Shown piece after piece: positions 9,149 to 16,281 of a stretch of DNA of 53,928 bases. Made by a program: the position numbers and the translations under genes. Position 1 is the first letter of the stretch; each line of letters starts with the position of its first letter. The notes beneath the pieces are model-generated. The model was not told the origin of the DNA. It did no database searches and saw only the letters and a list, made by a program, of their open reading frames with translations. The DNA comes from JAAZBV01 sp964499695 (lineage in GTDB: Bacteria; Desulfobacterota; DSM-4660; Desulfatiglandales; HGW-15), in NCBI GenBank assembly GCA_964499695.1, contig CAZCMD010000014.1:1-53928 (forward strand). The letters run 5' to 3'.

Positions 9149-9754
9149 TTGACATTTATAAATTTTAACAAAAAAGAGATACAGGCAAAGATAGTCTATT
9201 ACGGGCCTGGCAGGTGTGGGAAGACAACCAACCTTGAATTCATACACAAGGAATACAGGGACAGGATCAAAACCGAGATGGTAACAATCAAAACAAAGGG
9301 TGACAGGACCCTGTTTTTTGATTTTCTCCCCCTAAGTGTTGGTAAGATAAAGGGCTATTCCCTTAACATACAGCTTTATACGGTGCCCGGCCAGGTGATG
9401 TACAATGAAACCAGAAAGCTTGTCCTGAGGGGCGCTGACGGCATCGTATTTGTGGCTGATTCGCTCGCAATGAGAAAAGATAAAAACATGGAATCATTAA
9501 AAAACCTTCAGGAGAACCTGAGTGTCTATAATAAGAATATCTTCAAGATCCCGCTCGTTATGCAGTTCAACAAGAGGGATCTGGAAAAAATAGGCATTCC
9601 TTTAACGCCTGTTGATGTGCTTCAGAAAAGCCTCAACAGTAAGTTGAATGTGCCCTTTTTCGAGGCAAGTGCGGCAAGTGGAGAGAACGTAATTGCAACC
9701 CTTAAGTCAATAATAACACTTACTGTTAACTCGATTTCAAAAGAACTGCAATAG
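9149..9754 (+). CDS. mglA: MglA-like small Ras-family GTPase
   Basis: This is a bacterial Ras-like polarity GTPase of 201 residues. The opening FINFNKKEIQAKIVYYGPG, the P-loop GPGRCGKTT, DRTLFFDFLP, the MglA signature TVPGQ (in place of the usual DxxGQ), and NKRD for guanine recognition are all present. In Myxococcus and Thermus, MglA sets the pole of type IV pili and assembles gliding complexes. The start is TTG 9149 after AAGGA. A PilB-type ATPase follows 23 bases downstream, which supports the motility role. No MglB-type GAP is visible in the window, and this may be a paralogue rather than the main MglA. Confidence 0.88.
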   Translation: MTFINFNKKEIQAKIVYYGPGRCGKTTNLEFIHKEYRDRIKTEMVTIKTKGDRTLFFDFLPLSVGKIKGYSLNIQLYTVPGQVMYNETRKLVLRGADGIVFVADSLAMRKDKNMESLKNLQENLSVYNKNIFKIPLVMQFNKRDLEKIGIPLTPVDVLQKSLNSKLNVPFFEASAASGENVIATLKSIITLTVNSISKELQ

Positions 9755-9777
9755 GCTTACAGGATAAGGATAGTAAT

Positions 9778-12159
9778 ATGGATACTCAAACCGAAATAAA
9801 CAGCAGATTACAGGAAGCGGAAGTCTATCGTTCCATGGGGCTCCCAAAGGAATCACTGGTATTGTATGAGGGGATACTTAAGACTCTTCCCACTCATGAT
9901 GGTGAGATATATACAGGTATATTAAATAAAATAGAACTTCTGAAAGAGGATATAAAAGAAAAGTACCCTGAGGAGTTTGAAGGCTTTACTACAGAAGACC
10001 TGACAGGCATACAGGAGGTGCTGACCCCGGTTGAGGAGAATGCACCTGCCATTAATGACTGCGCCTTTGCATTCAAGGAGCTGGGGCTTTACAAGGAGGC
10101 ATTGGCAGAATACGAGAAGCTCTTTAAACTTGATTTCTCAGCAGAAGCAGTCATCCATGATGTATGCGATTGCCTTTTTAAGCTTTATCCATCAATGGAG
10201 ATCATTATCCAGGCGGATAATTTTTTCAAAAAATTCAATTTTGGTAATACACAGCTTGCCCAGGCAAAGTATCTTCTGGGCCTTGAGCTTGAAAAAAGGG
10301 ACAGCAAGGAGCAGGCCCTTTATTACTATGAAACGGCTTCAGAACTTGACCCTCAAAATGAGAAGATACAGAAGAGGCTGAATGCCCTTGCTGCCTATTT
10401 TGCAACAGGCTCAAAATATGATTACCTGCTTAATAACAACAAGGTAACCACGGAACAGCTTCTTGATGCCCTGGCCTTATCAAAAAAGAACAAGGCGAGT
10501 GTAGAATATGTTCTTGTCACACAGTTTAATGTAAGCAGGGAGGATATAGGTAAGTCTCTTACAGCCTGTTACAGGCATCCTTTCAAGGCATTTGACCCTG
10601 AGACCCCTACACCCATAGAGCTTTTGACCAATCTGAAAAAGACCTTTCTGCTGCAGGATCTGTGGGTGCCTCTTGGATGGGAAAAGGACAGTGTACAGGT
10701 TCTGATAGATGACCCGATCAATCTTAACAAGGTTGATATAGTGATGGGGCTTTTAAAGGCGAAAAAGGCTGAATTTTTTATTGGCATCAAGGAGGATATT
10801 GAGGCGTACATAAAGCTCTTCTACGATAAAAAGAAGGTCACCGATGAAGTAGAGGCATCTGATGCCAGTTTTGATGAGTTTGACATGATGCCAGATATTT
10901 CCTTTGAAGAGGAAGAGGATAAAACAGAGGACTATTCAAGTGAATTCAACGAGGCGTCGGGCAAGGTTGTAAAGCTTGTAGACCAGATATTTGTGGCCGC
11001 TTACAGGAAAAATATATCTGATATCCATATTGAGCCTTCGCCCATAACAAAGGCTACAACAGTAAGATTCAGGCTGGATGGTGTGTGCCAGGAGTATATT
11101 CAGGTACCCAACACTATGGCAAAGGGCATTATCTCCAGGATAAAGATCATGGCAGGGCTTGATATAGCTGAAAGAAGGTTGCCACAGGATGGTAAGATAA
11201 AATTTAAGAGAAAGGGTGTTCCACCTTTTGAGCTCAGGGTTGCCACCATTCCAACCGCTGGAGGTTTTGAAGATGCCGTGTTAAGGATACTCGCCAAGGC
11301 CGGGGCCATGAAGCTTGATGATATGGGATTAAGTGATCGTAACCTTGAAATAATGAAAAAGATTATCACCCAGCCATACGGCCTTGTTCTTGTGGTTGGT
11401 CCCACAGGTTCAGGTAAGACAACATCACTTCACAGCGCGCTGGGATACATTAACAAACCGGATATAAAGATATGGACAGCAGAAGACCCTGTTGAAATTA
11501 CACAGCAGGGTATGCGTCAGGTGGAGGCCCACGCCAAAATCGGCCTTGATTTTGCGAGGATAATGCGCGCTTTTCTCAGGGCTGACCCTGATGTAATAAT
11601 GATAGGTGAGATGCGCGACAATGAAACTGCCTCAATAGGTATTGAGGCATCACTTACAGGGCATCTTGTGATGTCAACGCTTCATACAAACAGCGCGCCG
11701 GAAACCATTACAAGGCTTCTCGATATGGGGCTTAATCCCCTCAATTTTTCAGATGCATTCCTTGGTGTGATGGCCCAGAGGCTTGTGCGAAAGCTGTGCG
11801 ATAAATGCAAAAAGACATATCATCCCACAAAGGAAGAGTTTGATGATATCGTACTTGATTATGGCCCTGAATATTTTAAGAAAACAGGAATTGAATATAA
11901 TGATTCTTTTATCCTTTATAAAACCTCCGGCTGTGATGCCTGCTCAGGTACAGGTTACAAGGGGAGGCTGGGCATACATGAACTTATGGAGGGTACACCT
12001 GAAATAAAGCGCATGATAAAAAAGCAGGCCAACAGTGAGGAGCTTTTTATACAGGCCATGTCAGAAGGTATGACAACCTTAAGGCAGGACGGAATACTTA
12101 AATCCATGAAGGGGCTTACAGACCTGAGGGAAGTAAGAAGGGTCTGTGTGTCATCCTGA
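9778..12159 (+). CDS. pilB: PilB/GspE-family secretion ATPase with TPR-like N-terminus
   Basis: This is a hexameric ATPase of type IV pilus or type II secretion systems. Residues 1-205 are TPR-like, an unusual extension. Residues 215-345 resemble the MshEN/GspE N-domain (TEQLLDALALSKKNKASVEY). The motor core follows: the Walker A GPTGSGKTTSLHSAL, the Asp box with AEDPVEITQQGMRQ, Walker B in LRADPDVIMIGEMRD, the His box STLHTN, and the four-cysteine zinc motif CDKC...CDAC. At 793 residues it is longer than ordinary PilB (about 570). It ends the signalling and polarity cluster, after mglA. No pilin or platform gene is adjacent, so the partner pilus or secretion apparatus is unknown. Confidence 0.9.
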   Translation: MDTQTEINSRLQEAEVYRSMGLPKESLVLYEGILKTLPTHDGEIYTGILNKIELLKEDIKEKYPEEFEGFTTEDLTGIQEVLTPVEENAPAINDCAFAFKELGLYKEALAEYEKLFKLDFSAEAVIHDVCDCLFKLYPSMEIIIQADNFFKKFNFGNTQLAQAKYLLGLELEKRDSKEQALYYYETASELDPQNEKIQKRLNALAAYFATGSKYDYLLNNNKVTTEQLLDALALSKKNKASVEYVLVTQFNVSREDIGKSLTACYRHPFKAFDPETPTPIELLTNLKKTFLLQDLWVPLGWEKDSVQVLIDDPINLNKVDIVMGLLKAKKAEFFIGIKEDIEAYIKLFYDKKKVTDEVEASDASFDEFDMMPDISFEEEEDKTEDYSSEFNEASGKVVKLVDQIFVAAYRKNISDIHIEPSPITKATTVRFRLDGVCQEYIQVPNTMAKGIISRIKIMAGLDIAERRLPQDGKIKFKRKGVPPFELRVATIPTAGGFEDAVLRILAKAGAMKLDDMGLSDRNLEIMKKIITQPYGLVLVVGPTGSGKTTSLHSALGYINKPDIKIWTAEDPVEITQQGMRQVEAHAKIGLDFARIMRAFLRADPDVIMIGEMRDNETASIGIEASLTGHLVMSTLHTNSAPETITRLLDMGLNPLNFSDAFLGVMAQRLVRKLCDKCKKTYHPTKEEFDDIVLDYGPEYFKKTGIEYNDSFILYKTSGCDACSGTGYKGRLGIHELMEGTPEIKRMIKKQANSEELFIQAMSEGMTTLRQDGILKSMKGLTDLREVRRVCVSS

Positions 12160-12447
12160 TATTTACTCGCCTATTATATGTACCCGTGGAGACAGGGCAT
12201 GTTTACCCGCCGGTTTTATGGCTGGCCCTGTCTCTACACTTAACAGGAAATCAGATGCCGGCCAGCCAAATATAGCTTTTGAATAATTTTACCGGACAAT
12301 CTGAAAAGCCCTGGTAAACCCGCATAGTCGCAGATATTATTTAGATCATAGAGCTGTGCCAAGATAATAAATGACATATTTTACTATCTGTGATAATGGA
12401 TTTTACCGGCATTCAGAATGCCATGTAATTAATTGAGATTAATATCA
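12160..12447. other. Spacer between pilB and selD
   Basis: No gene is visible. It contains a long inverted repeat (12186-12237) and a near-perfect small palindrome, GGCATTC-A-GAATGCC, at 12408-12422, 25 bases before the selD start. The latter could be an operator or part of the selD leader. No tRNA-like fold was recognised. Confidence 0.5.
12186..12237. repeat. Inverted repeat after pilB (REP/MITE-like)
   Basis: The arm GTGGAGACAGGGC at 12186-12198 pairs with GCCCTGTCTCTAC at 12225-12237, leaving a 26-base loop. The outer sequence is of the GTAGAGAC/GTAGGGGC type, like the elements at 42775 and 44280 in this window. It may also slow transcription leaving pilB, but no T-run follows. Confidence 0.6.
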
Positions 12448-13494
12448 ATGTCAGAAACTAAAGAAAATAAAAGACTCACAGAGACCGTAAAAGGGGCGGG
12501 TTGAGCCTCCAAGCTGGGTCCGGCGGACCTGGCAAAAGCGCTTTGCGGATTAGAGCTTCCCCACAGTGATGATCTCCTAATCGGGCTTGATACATCGGAC
12601 GATGCAGGTGTGCTCAGACTCACGGATGATATTGCCCTGATTCAGACAGTGGATTTCTTTACCCCTGTTGTTGATGACCCTTACTCATTCGGACAGATAG
12701 CTGCGGCCAATGCCCTGAGTGACGTATATGCAATGGGCGGTGTGCCCATTACTGCCATGAATATCATAGGCTTTCCAATAAGCAAGATGGATATCAGTGT
12801 GCTTCAGGAGGTATTAAAGGGCGGCCTTGATAAGATCAAGGAGGCGGGCGCTCTGCTTGTTGGTGGGCACAGCATTGAGGATGATGAGTTCAAGTATGGC
12901 CTTTCTGTTACCGGCAAGGTGCACCCCAAAAAGGTGCTTGCAAACCGTGGGGCCAGACTTGGAGATATGCTTGTGCTTACAAAACCTCTGGGTGTCGGTA
13001 TTATCAATACGGCTATAAAAGGGAATCTTGCAGGAGCGGATCTTATAAGAAAAGTCATAGGAATAATGTCCTCGCTTAATAAATATCCGGCTCAAGAGTT
13101 TAATGATTACAGTATCAGCGCATGCACTGATGTTACCGGATTCGGCCTGATCGGCCATGCCTGCGAGATGATCGATGACAAGGCTGTGGGCTTAAGACTA
13201 TTCAAGGATGATATCCCTGTTATCCATGAGGCCATTGAGTTTGCGCAGATGGGCATTGTACCCGGAGGCGCCTTAAGAAACAGAAAATACAGGGAAGGCC
13301 AGGTTGAAGGTATGGGTAGTGTTGACCCTGTAATGCTGGATATCCTGTTTGATCCCCAGACATCAGGTGGCCTCCTTGTTGCCATAGATAAAAACCAGGC
13401 AAGGAATTTTGAATCCAGGCTCAGGTCAAAGGGTCTAAATGCAGCTATTATTGGGGAATTTACTGAAGAATTTAAGGGTAAAATTATCCTGTAA
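12448..13494 (+). CDS. selD: Selenophosphate synthetase containing selenocysteine
   Basis: SelD makes selenophosphate from selenide and ATP, the selenium donor for Sec-tRNA and selenouridine. The reading frame starts at ATG 12448 and crosses an in-frame TGA at 12502-12504 (codon 19) in the context GAG-U-ASKLGP. That is exactly where SelD enzymes carry catalytic Cys or Sec (Cys17 of E. coli, in GAGCGCK). Continuing through it gives 348 residues, the normal SelD length, with the AIR-synthase motifs GLDTSDDAG, LSDVYAMGG, GGHSI, TDVTGFGLIGH and DPQTSGGLL. Stopping at TGA, or starting at 12610, would remove the catalytic and ATP-binding N-terminus. A SECIS-like hairpin lies just downstream of the TGA. 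The ribosome-binding site is weak. The host must have SelA/SelB/SelC elsewhere. Confidence 0.95.
12502..12541 (+). promoter_or_regulatory. Sec UGA codon and bacterial SECIS-like hairpin in selD
   Basis: After the TGA at 12502-12504, GGTCC (12517-12521) and GGACC (12525-12529) form a perfect five-pair stem capped by GGC. The apical G's are about 17 bases from the UGA, close to the spacing of known bacterial SECIS elements read by SelB. Lower-stem pairing was not modelled. Confidence 0.75.
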
Positions 13495-13523
13495 ACCCTA
13501 ATGCTGTTGACTTTAGAAGTGAT

Positions 13524-13622
13524 GTCATCTCGACTCCCGCTGAAATGCACCGGGATTAATTCCAGGAGAGATCTTGTTTATAGACGGTACTTCTAAGATT
13601 TCTCCCTGCGGTCGAAATGACG
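13524..13622. repeat. Long palindromic intergenic repeat
   Basis: The left half reads GTCATCTCGAC...GGAGAGATCTT and the right half AAGATTTCTCC...GTCGAAATGACG, so the ends are inverted copies around a centre near 13580. The right half is of a type dispersed in many proteobacterial genomes (TTTCTCCCTGCGGTCGAAAT). It is probably a non-autonomous, REP/MITE-like element. Placed after selD it could also act as a transcript end. Confidence 0.65.
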
Positions 13623-14153
13623 AACTGTGAGTATGAATCTTATTTCAACAACATAACCTGTAACCCTGTCTCAACACCTTTTTTCATGTTAGCTTAAATT
13701 ATTTATATTCAGTGTCCAGAATTTCAGATAAATGTGACTGGTTTTTCAGGCATATGATTTGACTGTATAAATAAATGCACGCATATTTTTTCAACGCTTT
13801 TCATGTTTTTCTGTAAGAAACTCCTGTTCTTCCTTGATGAAATGATTCATTCAGGGTAAAAAATATAACATGATATTATATTAACTGGATTGTCAGTACA
13901 GAAAAGTCTTCAAAAGTAGACGTTAAACCCTGATAAAAACTGCATAAGGGTAATAAAAGTATATTAAAGTAGACTTTTTATATGAAATTACCCTCTTTCT
14001 CTCACCCTTCCCATCTTATGATCCGCCTGATTTGCCTTCCCAAAAAATATTTTTTCACCTTTATCTCAATTCTGTAACAATCTGAAAAATCATAAGTTAT
14101 CTGTGTTTTCACCCATGATTTCCTGCCTGGTGAATTATTTTTTGCACTTTTCA

Positions 14154-14169
14154 TGGTATTGGGCTTGCA
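14154..14169 (+). promoter_or_regulatory. Candidate sigma-54 promoter of the Glt-like operon
   Basis: TGGTAT-N5-TTGCA places GG (14155-14156) and GC (14167-14168) exactly ten bases apart, as RpoN requires, with the -12 element matching fully and the -24 element at TGG and A. Transcription would start near 14180, leaving a leader of roughly 37 bases to ATG 14217. No sigma-70 pair of similar quality was seen. It is a single motif match, so this remains a candidate. Confidence 0.42.
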
Positions 14170-14216
14170 ATGCTATATCCCCAAACAAAAACAAGATGAA
14201 ATTTAAGGAGGATGGC

Positions 14217-14846
14217 ATGTTCAACATGATTTCACAAGGTGGCATTTTTATGTACGTAATTCTCGGGGTTTCTATTATTGCCCTGGCCCTGTTTTTTGAA
14301 AGGGCTTCATATCTCTATTTCAGGCTCAAATTAAACATGGATAAGGCCTTTTTCGGGATTATGAAGGCCCTTGAAAAGGCAAACTACAGTGATGCCCTTA
14401 AAGAGTGTTCAAAAATAGAAAACCATCCCCTGGGAAGGATACTCAAGGCTGGCTTAATCAAATCAGATAAAAAAGACAAGGACATTGAGCGGGCAATGGA
14501 AGAAAAGATACTGAGAGAGATCCCGAAGATTAAGGCGCGCATAAACCTTCTTACACTCTTTGCAAATATCTCAACATTGCTGGGCCTACTGGGAACAATA
14601 CAGGGTCTGATTCTCTCCTTTAAGAGTGTGACCAGCGCGAGCGAGGCCATGAAGCAGGAGATACTGGCATCAGGTATTTCGGTTGCCATGCTGACCACTG
14701 CATTCGGGCTTATTGTGGCGATCCCCTGTCTTATTGCTTATTACATTTTAAATAACAGGGGCGAGTTCATCATTGATCAGTTTGAAGAAAAGGCGCTCTC
14801 CCTTGCCAATTCTCTTTCCACTTTAAAGAAAGACGGGAGCATATAA
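14217..14846 (+). CDS. MotA/TolQ/ExbB proton-channel protein (AglR-like)
   Basis: This is the channel subunit of a proton-driven inner-membrane motor. Three hydrophobic segments are seen: residues 8-30 (FMYVILGVSIIALALFF), then a cytoplasmic loop, then two helices around 115-135 and 155-180 with the family motif LLGLLGTIQGLILSF and the VAMLTTAFGLIVAIP stretch. ATG 14217 has AAGGAGG five bases upstream and is chosen over an in-frame ATG at 14103. It is followed at once by two ExbD/TolR genes, the same 1+2 set as AglR-AglQ-AglS that powers myxobacterial gliding and Nfs machinery. Start of a 12-gene operon. Confidence 0.9.
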   Translation: MFNMISQGGIFMYVILGVSIIALALFFERASYLYFRLKLNMDKAFFGIMKALEKANYSDALKECSKIENHPLGRILKAGLIKSDKKDKDIERAMEEKILREIPKIKARINLLTLFANISTLLGLLGTIQGLILSFKSVTSASEAMKQEILASGISVAMLTTAFGLIVAIPCLIAYYILNNRGEFIIDQFEEKALSLANSLSTLKKDGSI

Positions 14847-15352
14847 TGTCTGCCTTTTTACGGCTTAAAAGAAAAGAGATGGAGGATGGTGAGCCAAACC
14901 TGGTCCCTGTCATGAACATGTTTCTGGTCATAATCCCCTTTCTTCTTATGTCTGCAAGCTTTTATCAGATAAAGGCTGTGAACACATCCATACCTGTTCT
15001 CGCAAGTGGTAGTGAAAATACGGGACAAGACACCTCTATCAGCCTGACTGTTGTTGCAGAAATCAGGGAGGAATCGATAAAGGTCTCTGCCATGAGCGAT
15101 AAACTTACAGATAAAGAGCTTGAGCAGTTTAAATCAGAATATCCTGTGGAGAGCGCCAGTGGATACCCAATGGATAAATTCTCAAGTCATCTGCAAGATA
15201 TAAAAGAAAAATATCCAAAAAGTGAAACCCTGATTTTAATCCCTGACAGCAGTATTGATTATGAGACCATTATACGCGCCATGGACACAGCACGGAAGGC
15301 CGGTGAAATAACCCTTTTCCCGAACGTAGTATTATCCGGTTCAGTAGGATAG
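14846..15352 (+). CDS. ExbD/TolR-family protein with Asp-to-Asn change in the membrane helix
   Basis: This is a single-pass motor stator of the ExbD/TolR type: a short cytoplasmic N-terminus, one helix at about 19-40, and a periplasmic domain (about 60-168) ending with the family's IIRAMDTARKAGEI-like stretch. The conserved helix motif P-L-I-D, whose Asp carries the proton, reads P-V-M-N here, so Asn24 replaces Asp. The other ExbD of this operon keeps the Asp. The codon is AAC. The start overlaps the TolQ-like stop (TAATG). By context it corresponds to one of AglQ/AglS. Confidence 0.85.
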   Translation: MSAFLRLKRKEMEDGEPNLVPVMNMFLVIIPFLLMSASFYQIKAVNTSIPVLASGSENTGQDTSISLTVVAEIREESIKVSAMSDKLTDKELEQFKSEYPVESASGYPMDKFSSHLQDIKEKYPKSETLILIPDSSIDYETIIRAMDTARKAGEITLFPNVVLSGSVG

Positions 15353-15363
15353 GAGTTAAACCC

Positions 15364-15861
15364 ATGGGACTAACCTCAAGAAGAAGATCAGGCGCCACAC
15401 CAAAACTTATGCTTACATCCATGATGGATATGTTCACAATAGTCCTGTTGTTTCTGTTGTGTTCTCTTTCTGACAAGCCGGAAAGCATCAGGCTTGATAA
15501 GGATCTTGAACTGCCCCACTCCTCTGCGGAGATAGGTTACGATCAAAATGTCAAGCTCGTTTTAACCAAGAGCCAGTTAATGATTGATGATGAAAAGGTG
15601 GCTGAAGTGAAGGATGGAAAGATATCCGGGGTTGATGAAAAGGATCTCAAGGCATCTCTTCTGTATAAACGTTTAAGAGAGAATTTTGAAAAGAGCAAAG
15701 AAAAGGCAGTGGAGAACAAGAACAAGGAAGATAAGGCAAAAGGACAGCAGATAGTATTTGTCTGTGACAAGAGTCATGAGTTCAGTGTGATTAACCAGGT
15801 GATAAAGACAGCAGGGCTCGCAGGGTATCCAAACTTTCAGTTTGCCGTGCTGCAGGAATGA
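15364..15861 (+). CDS. ExbD/TolR-family protein (second copy)
   Basis: This is the second stator-type subunit. A basic N-terminus (SRRRSGATPK) precedes one helix at about 16-36 (LMLTSMMDMFTIVLLFLL) that keeps the proton-carrying Asp22. The periplasmic part includes a charged, Lys/Glu-rich insert (about 100-135: NFEKSKEKAVENKNKEDKAK) and ends in the usual FSVINQVIKTAGLAGYPNFQFAV. The ATG follows GGAG. With the previous protein and the TolQ-like channel it forms a complete proton motor, of which only this ExbD can carry protons by the canonical residue. Confidence 0.88.
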   Translation: MGLTSRRRSGATPKLMLTSMMDMFTIVLLFLLCSLSDKPESIRLDKDLELPHSSAEIGYDQNVKLVLTKSQLMIDDEKVAEVKDGKISGVDEKDLKASLLYKRLRENFEKSKEKAVENKNKEDKAKGQQIVFVCDKSHEFSVINQVIKTAGLAGYPNFQFAVLQE

Positions 15862-15875
15862 TAAAGGAGATAGGA

Positions 15876-16223
15876 ATGAGCAGAAAATATTTAAAGATAT
15901 TACTAACCGGCATTTCAATAGCCCTGTTTCTTTTTTGCACGTCATTCAATCTCACTGCTGAAGAGGAAAAGGCAGAAGAGAGAGAACAAGTTGACAAAGC
16001 AGATACGACAGATAAGTCAGATAAGACAGATAATGTTCCTGATAAAGATACCCTTATGGAACGCATTGATTTCGGAAACTCTTATATCCTGGGCCAGAGC
16101 ATTAAATCGGGGGCCGTGTATCTGCTGCACCGTAAAAAGAGCAATATAAAAAGTATGCTTAAGACCAGGGAAGATTACAGGAAGGAAATCCTGGAAGAAC
16201 TTAGAGTAGTAGAAAAAAAGTGA
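15876..16223 (+). CDS. Small exported protein of the motor operon, unknown function
   Basis: This 115-residue protein has an N-terminal hydrophobic signal (about 5-27) followed by an acidic, Asp/Lys/Thr-rich linker (30-60) and a conserved-looking C-terminal part with ERIDFGNSYILGQ, GAVYLLHRKK and a final Lys/Glu helix. Short proteins with this DF...G...YLL.RK pattern seem to accompany similar TolQ/ExbD clusters in deltaproteobacteria, but I do not recognise a named family. ATG 15876 has AAAGGAGA upstream and is preferred over ATG 15858, which lies within the preceding stop region. It is likely periplasmic or membrane-anchored. Confidence 0.7.
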   Translation: MSRKYLKILLTGISIALFLFCTSFNLTAEEEKAEEREQVDKADTTDKSDKTDNVPDKDTLMERIDFGNSYILGQSIKSGAVYLLHRKKSNIKSMLKTREDYRKEILEELRVVEKK

Positions 16224-16281
16224 ATTAACCTGATTAGTAGTTTTAAACCATTACCTGTCAGGGAAAAAGGGTGGAGATATC

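Larger units (their letters stand above)
13495..14216. other. Long AT-rich spacer upstream of the Glt-like operon
   Basis: These 722 bases have no credible gene. They hold a long palindromic repeat (13524-13622), an imperfect hairpin with GGGTAAT/ATTACCC ends at 13948-13993, and a sigma-54-like promoter at 14154-14169. An in-frame ATG at 14103 extends the next ORF, but the added residues show no conserved character and lack a ribosome-binding site. Confidence 0.6.

Noticed and set aside
12610..13494. A 294-residue SelD starting at ATG 12610
   Set aside because: It would lack the N-terminal catalytic and nucleotide-binding part; reading through TGA from 12448 gives the conserved GAG-U-A active site and normal length.
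14103..14216. N-terminal extension of the TolQ-like protein
   Set aside because: The added 38 residues have no ribosome-binding site and no helix expected in the family; AAGGAGG is placed for ATG 14217.
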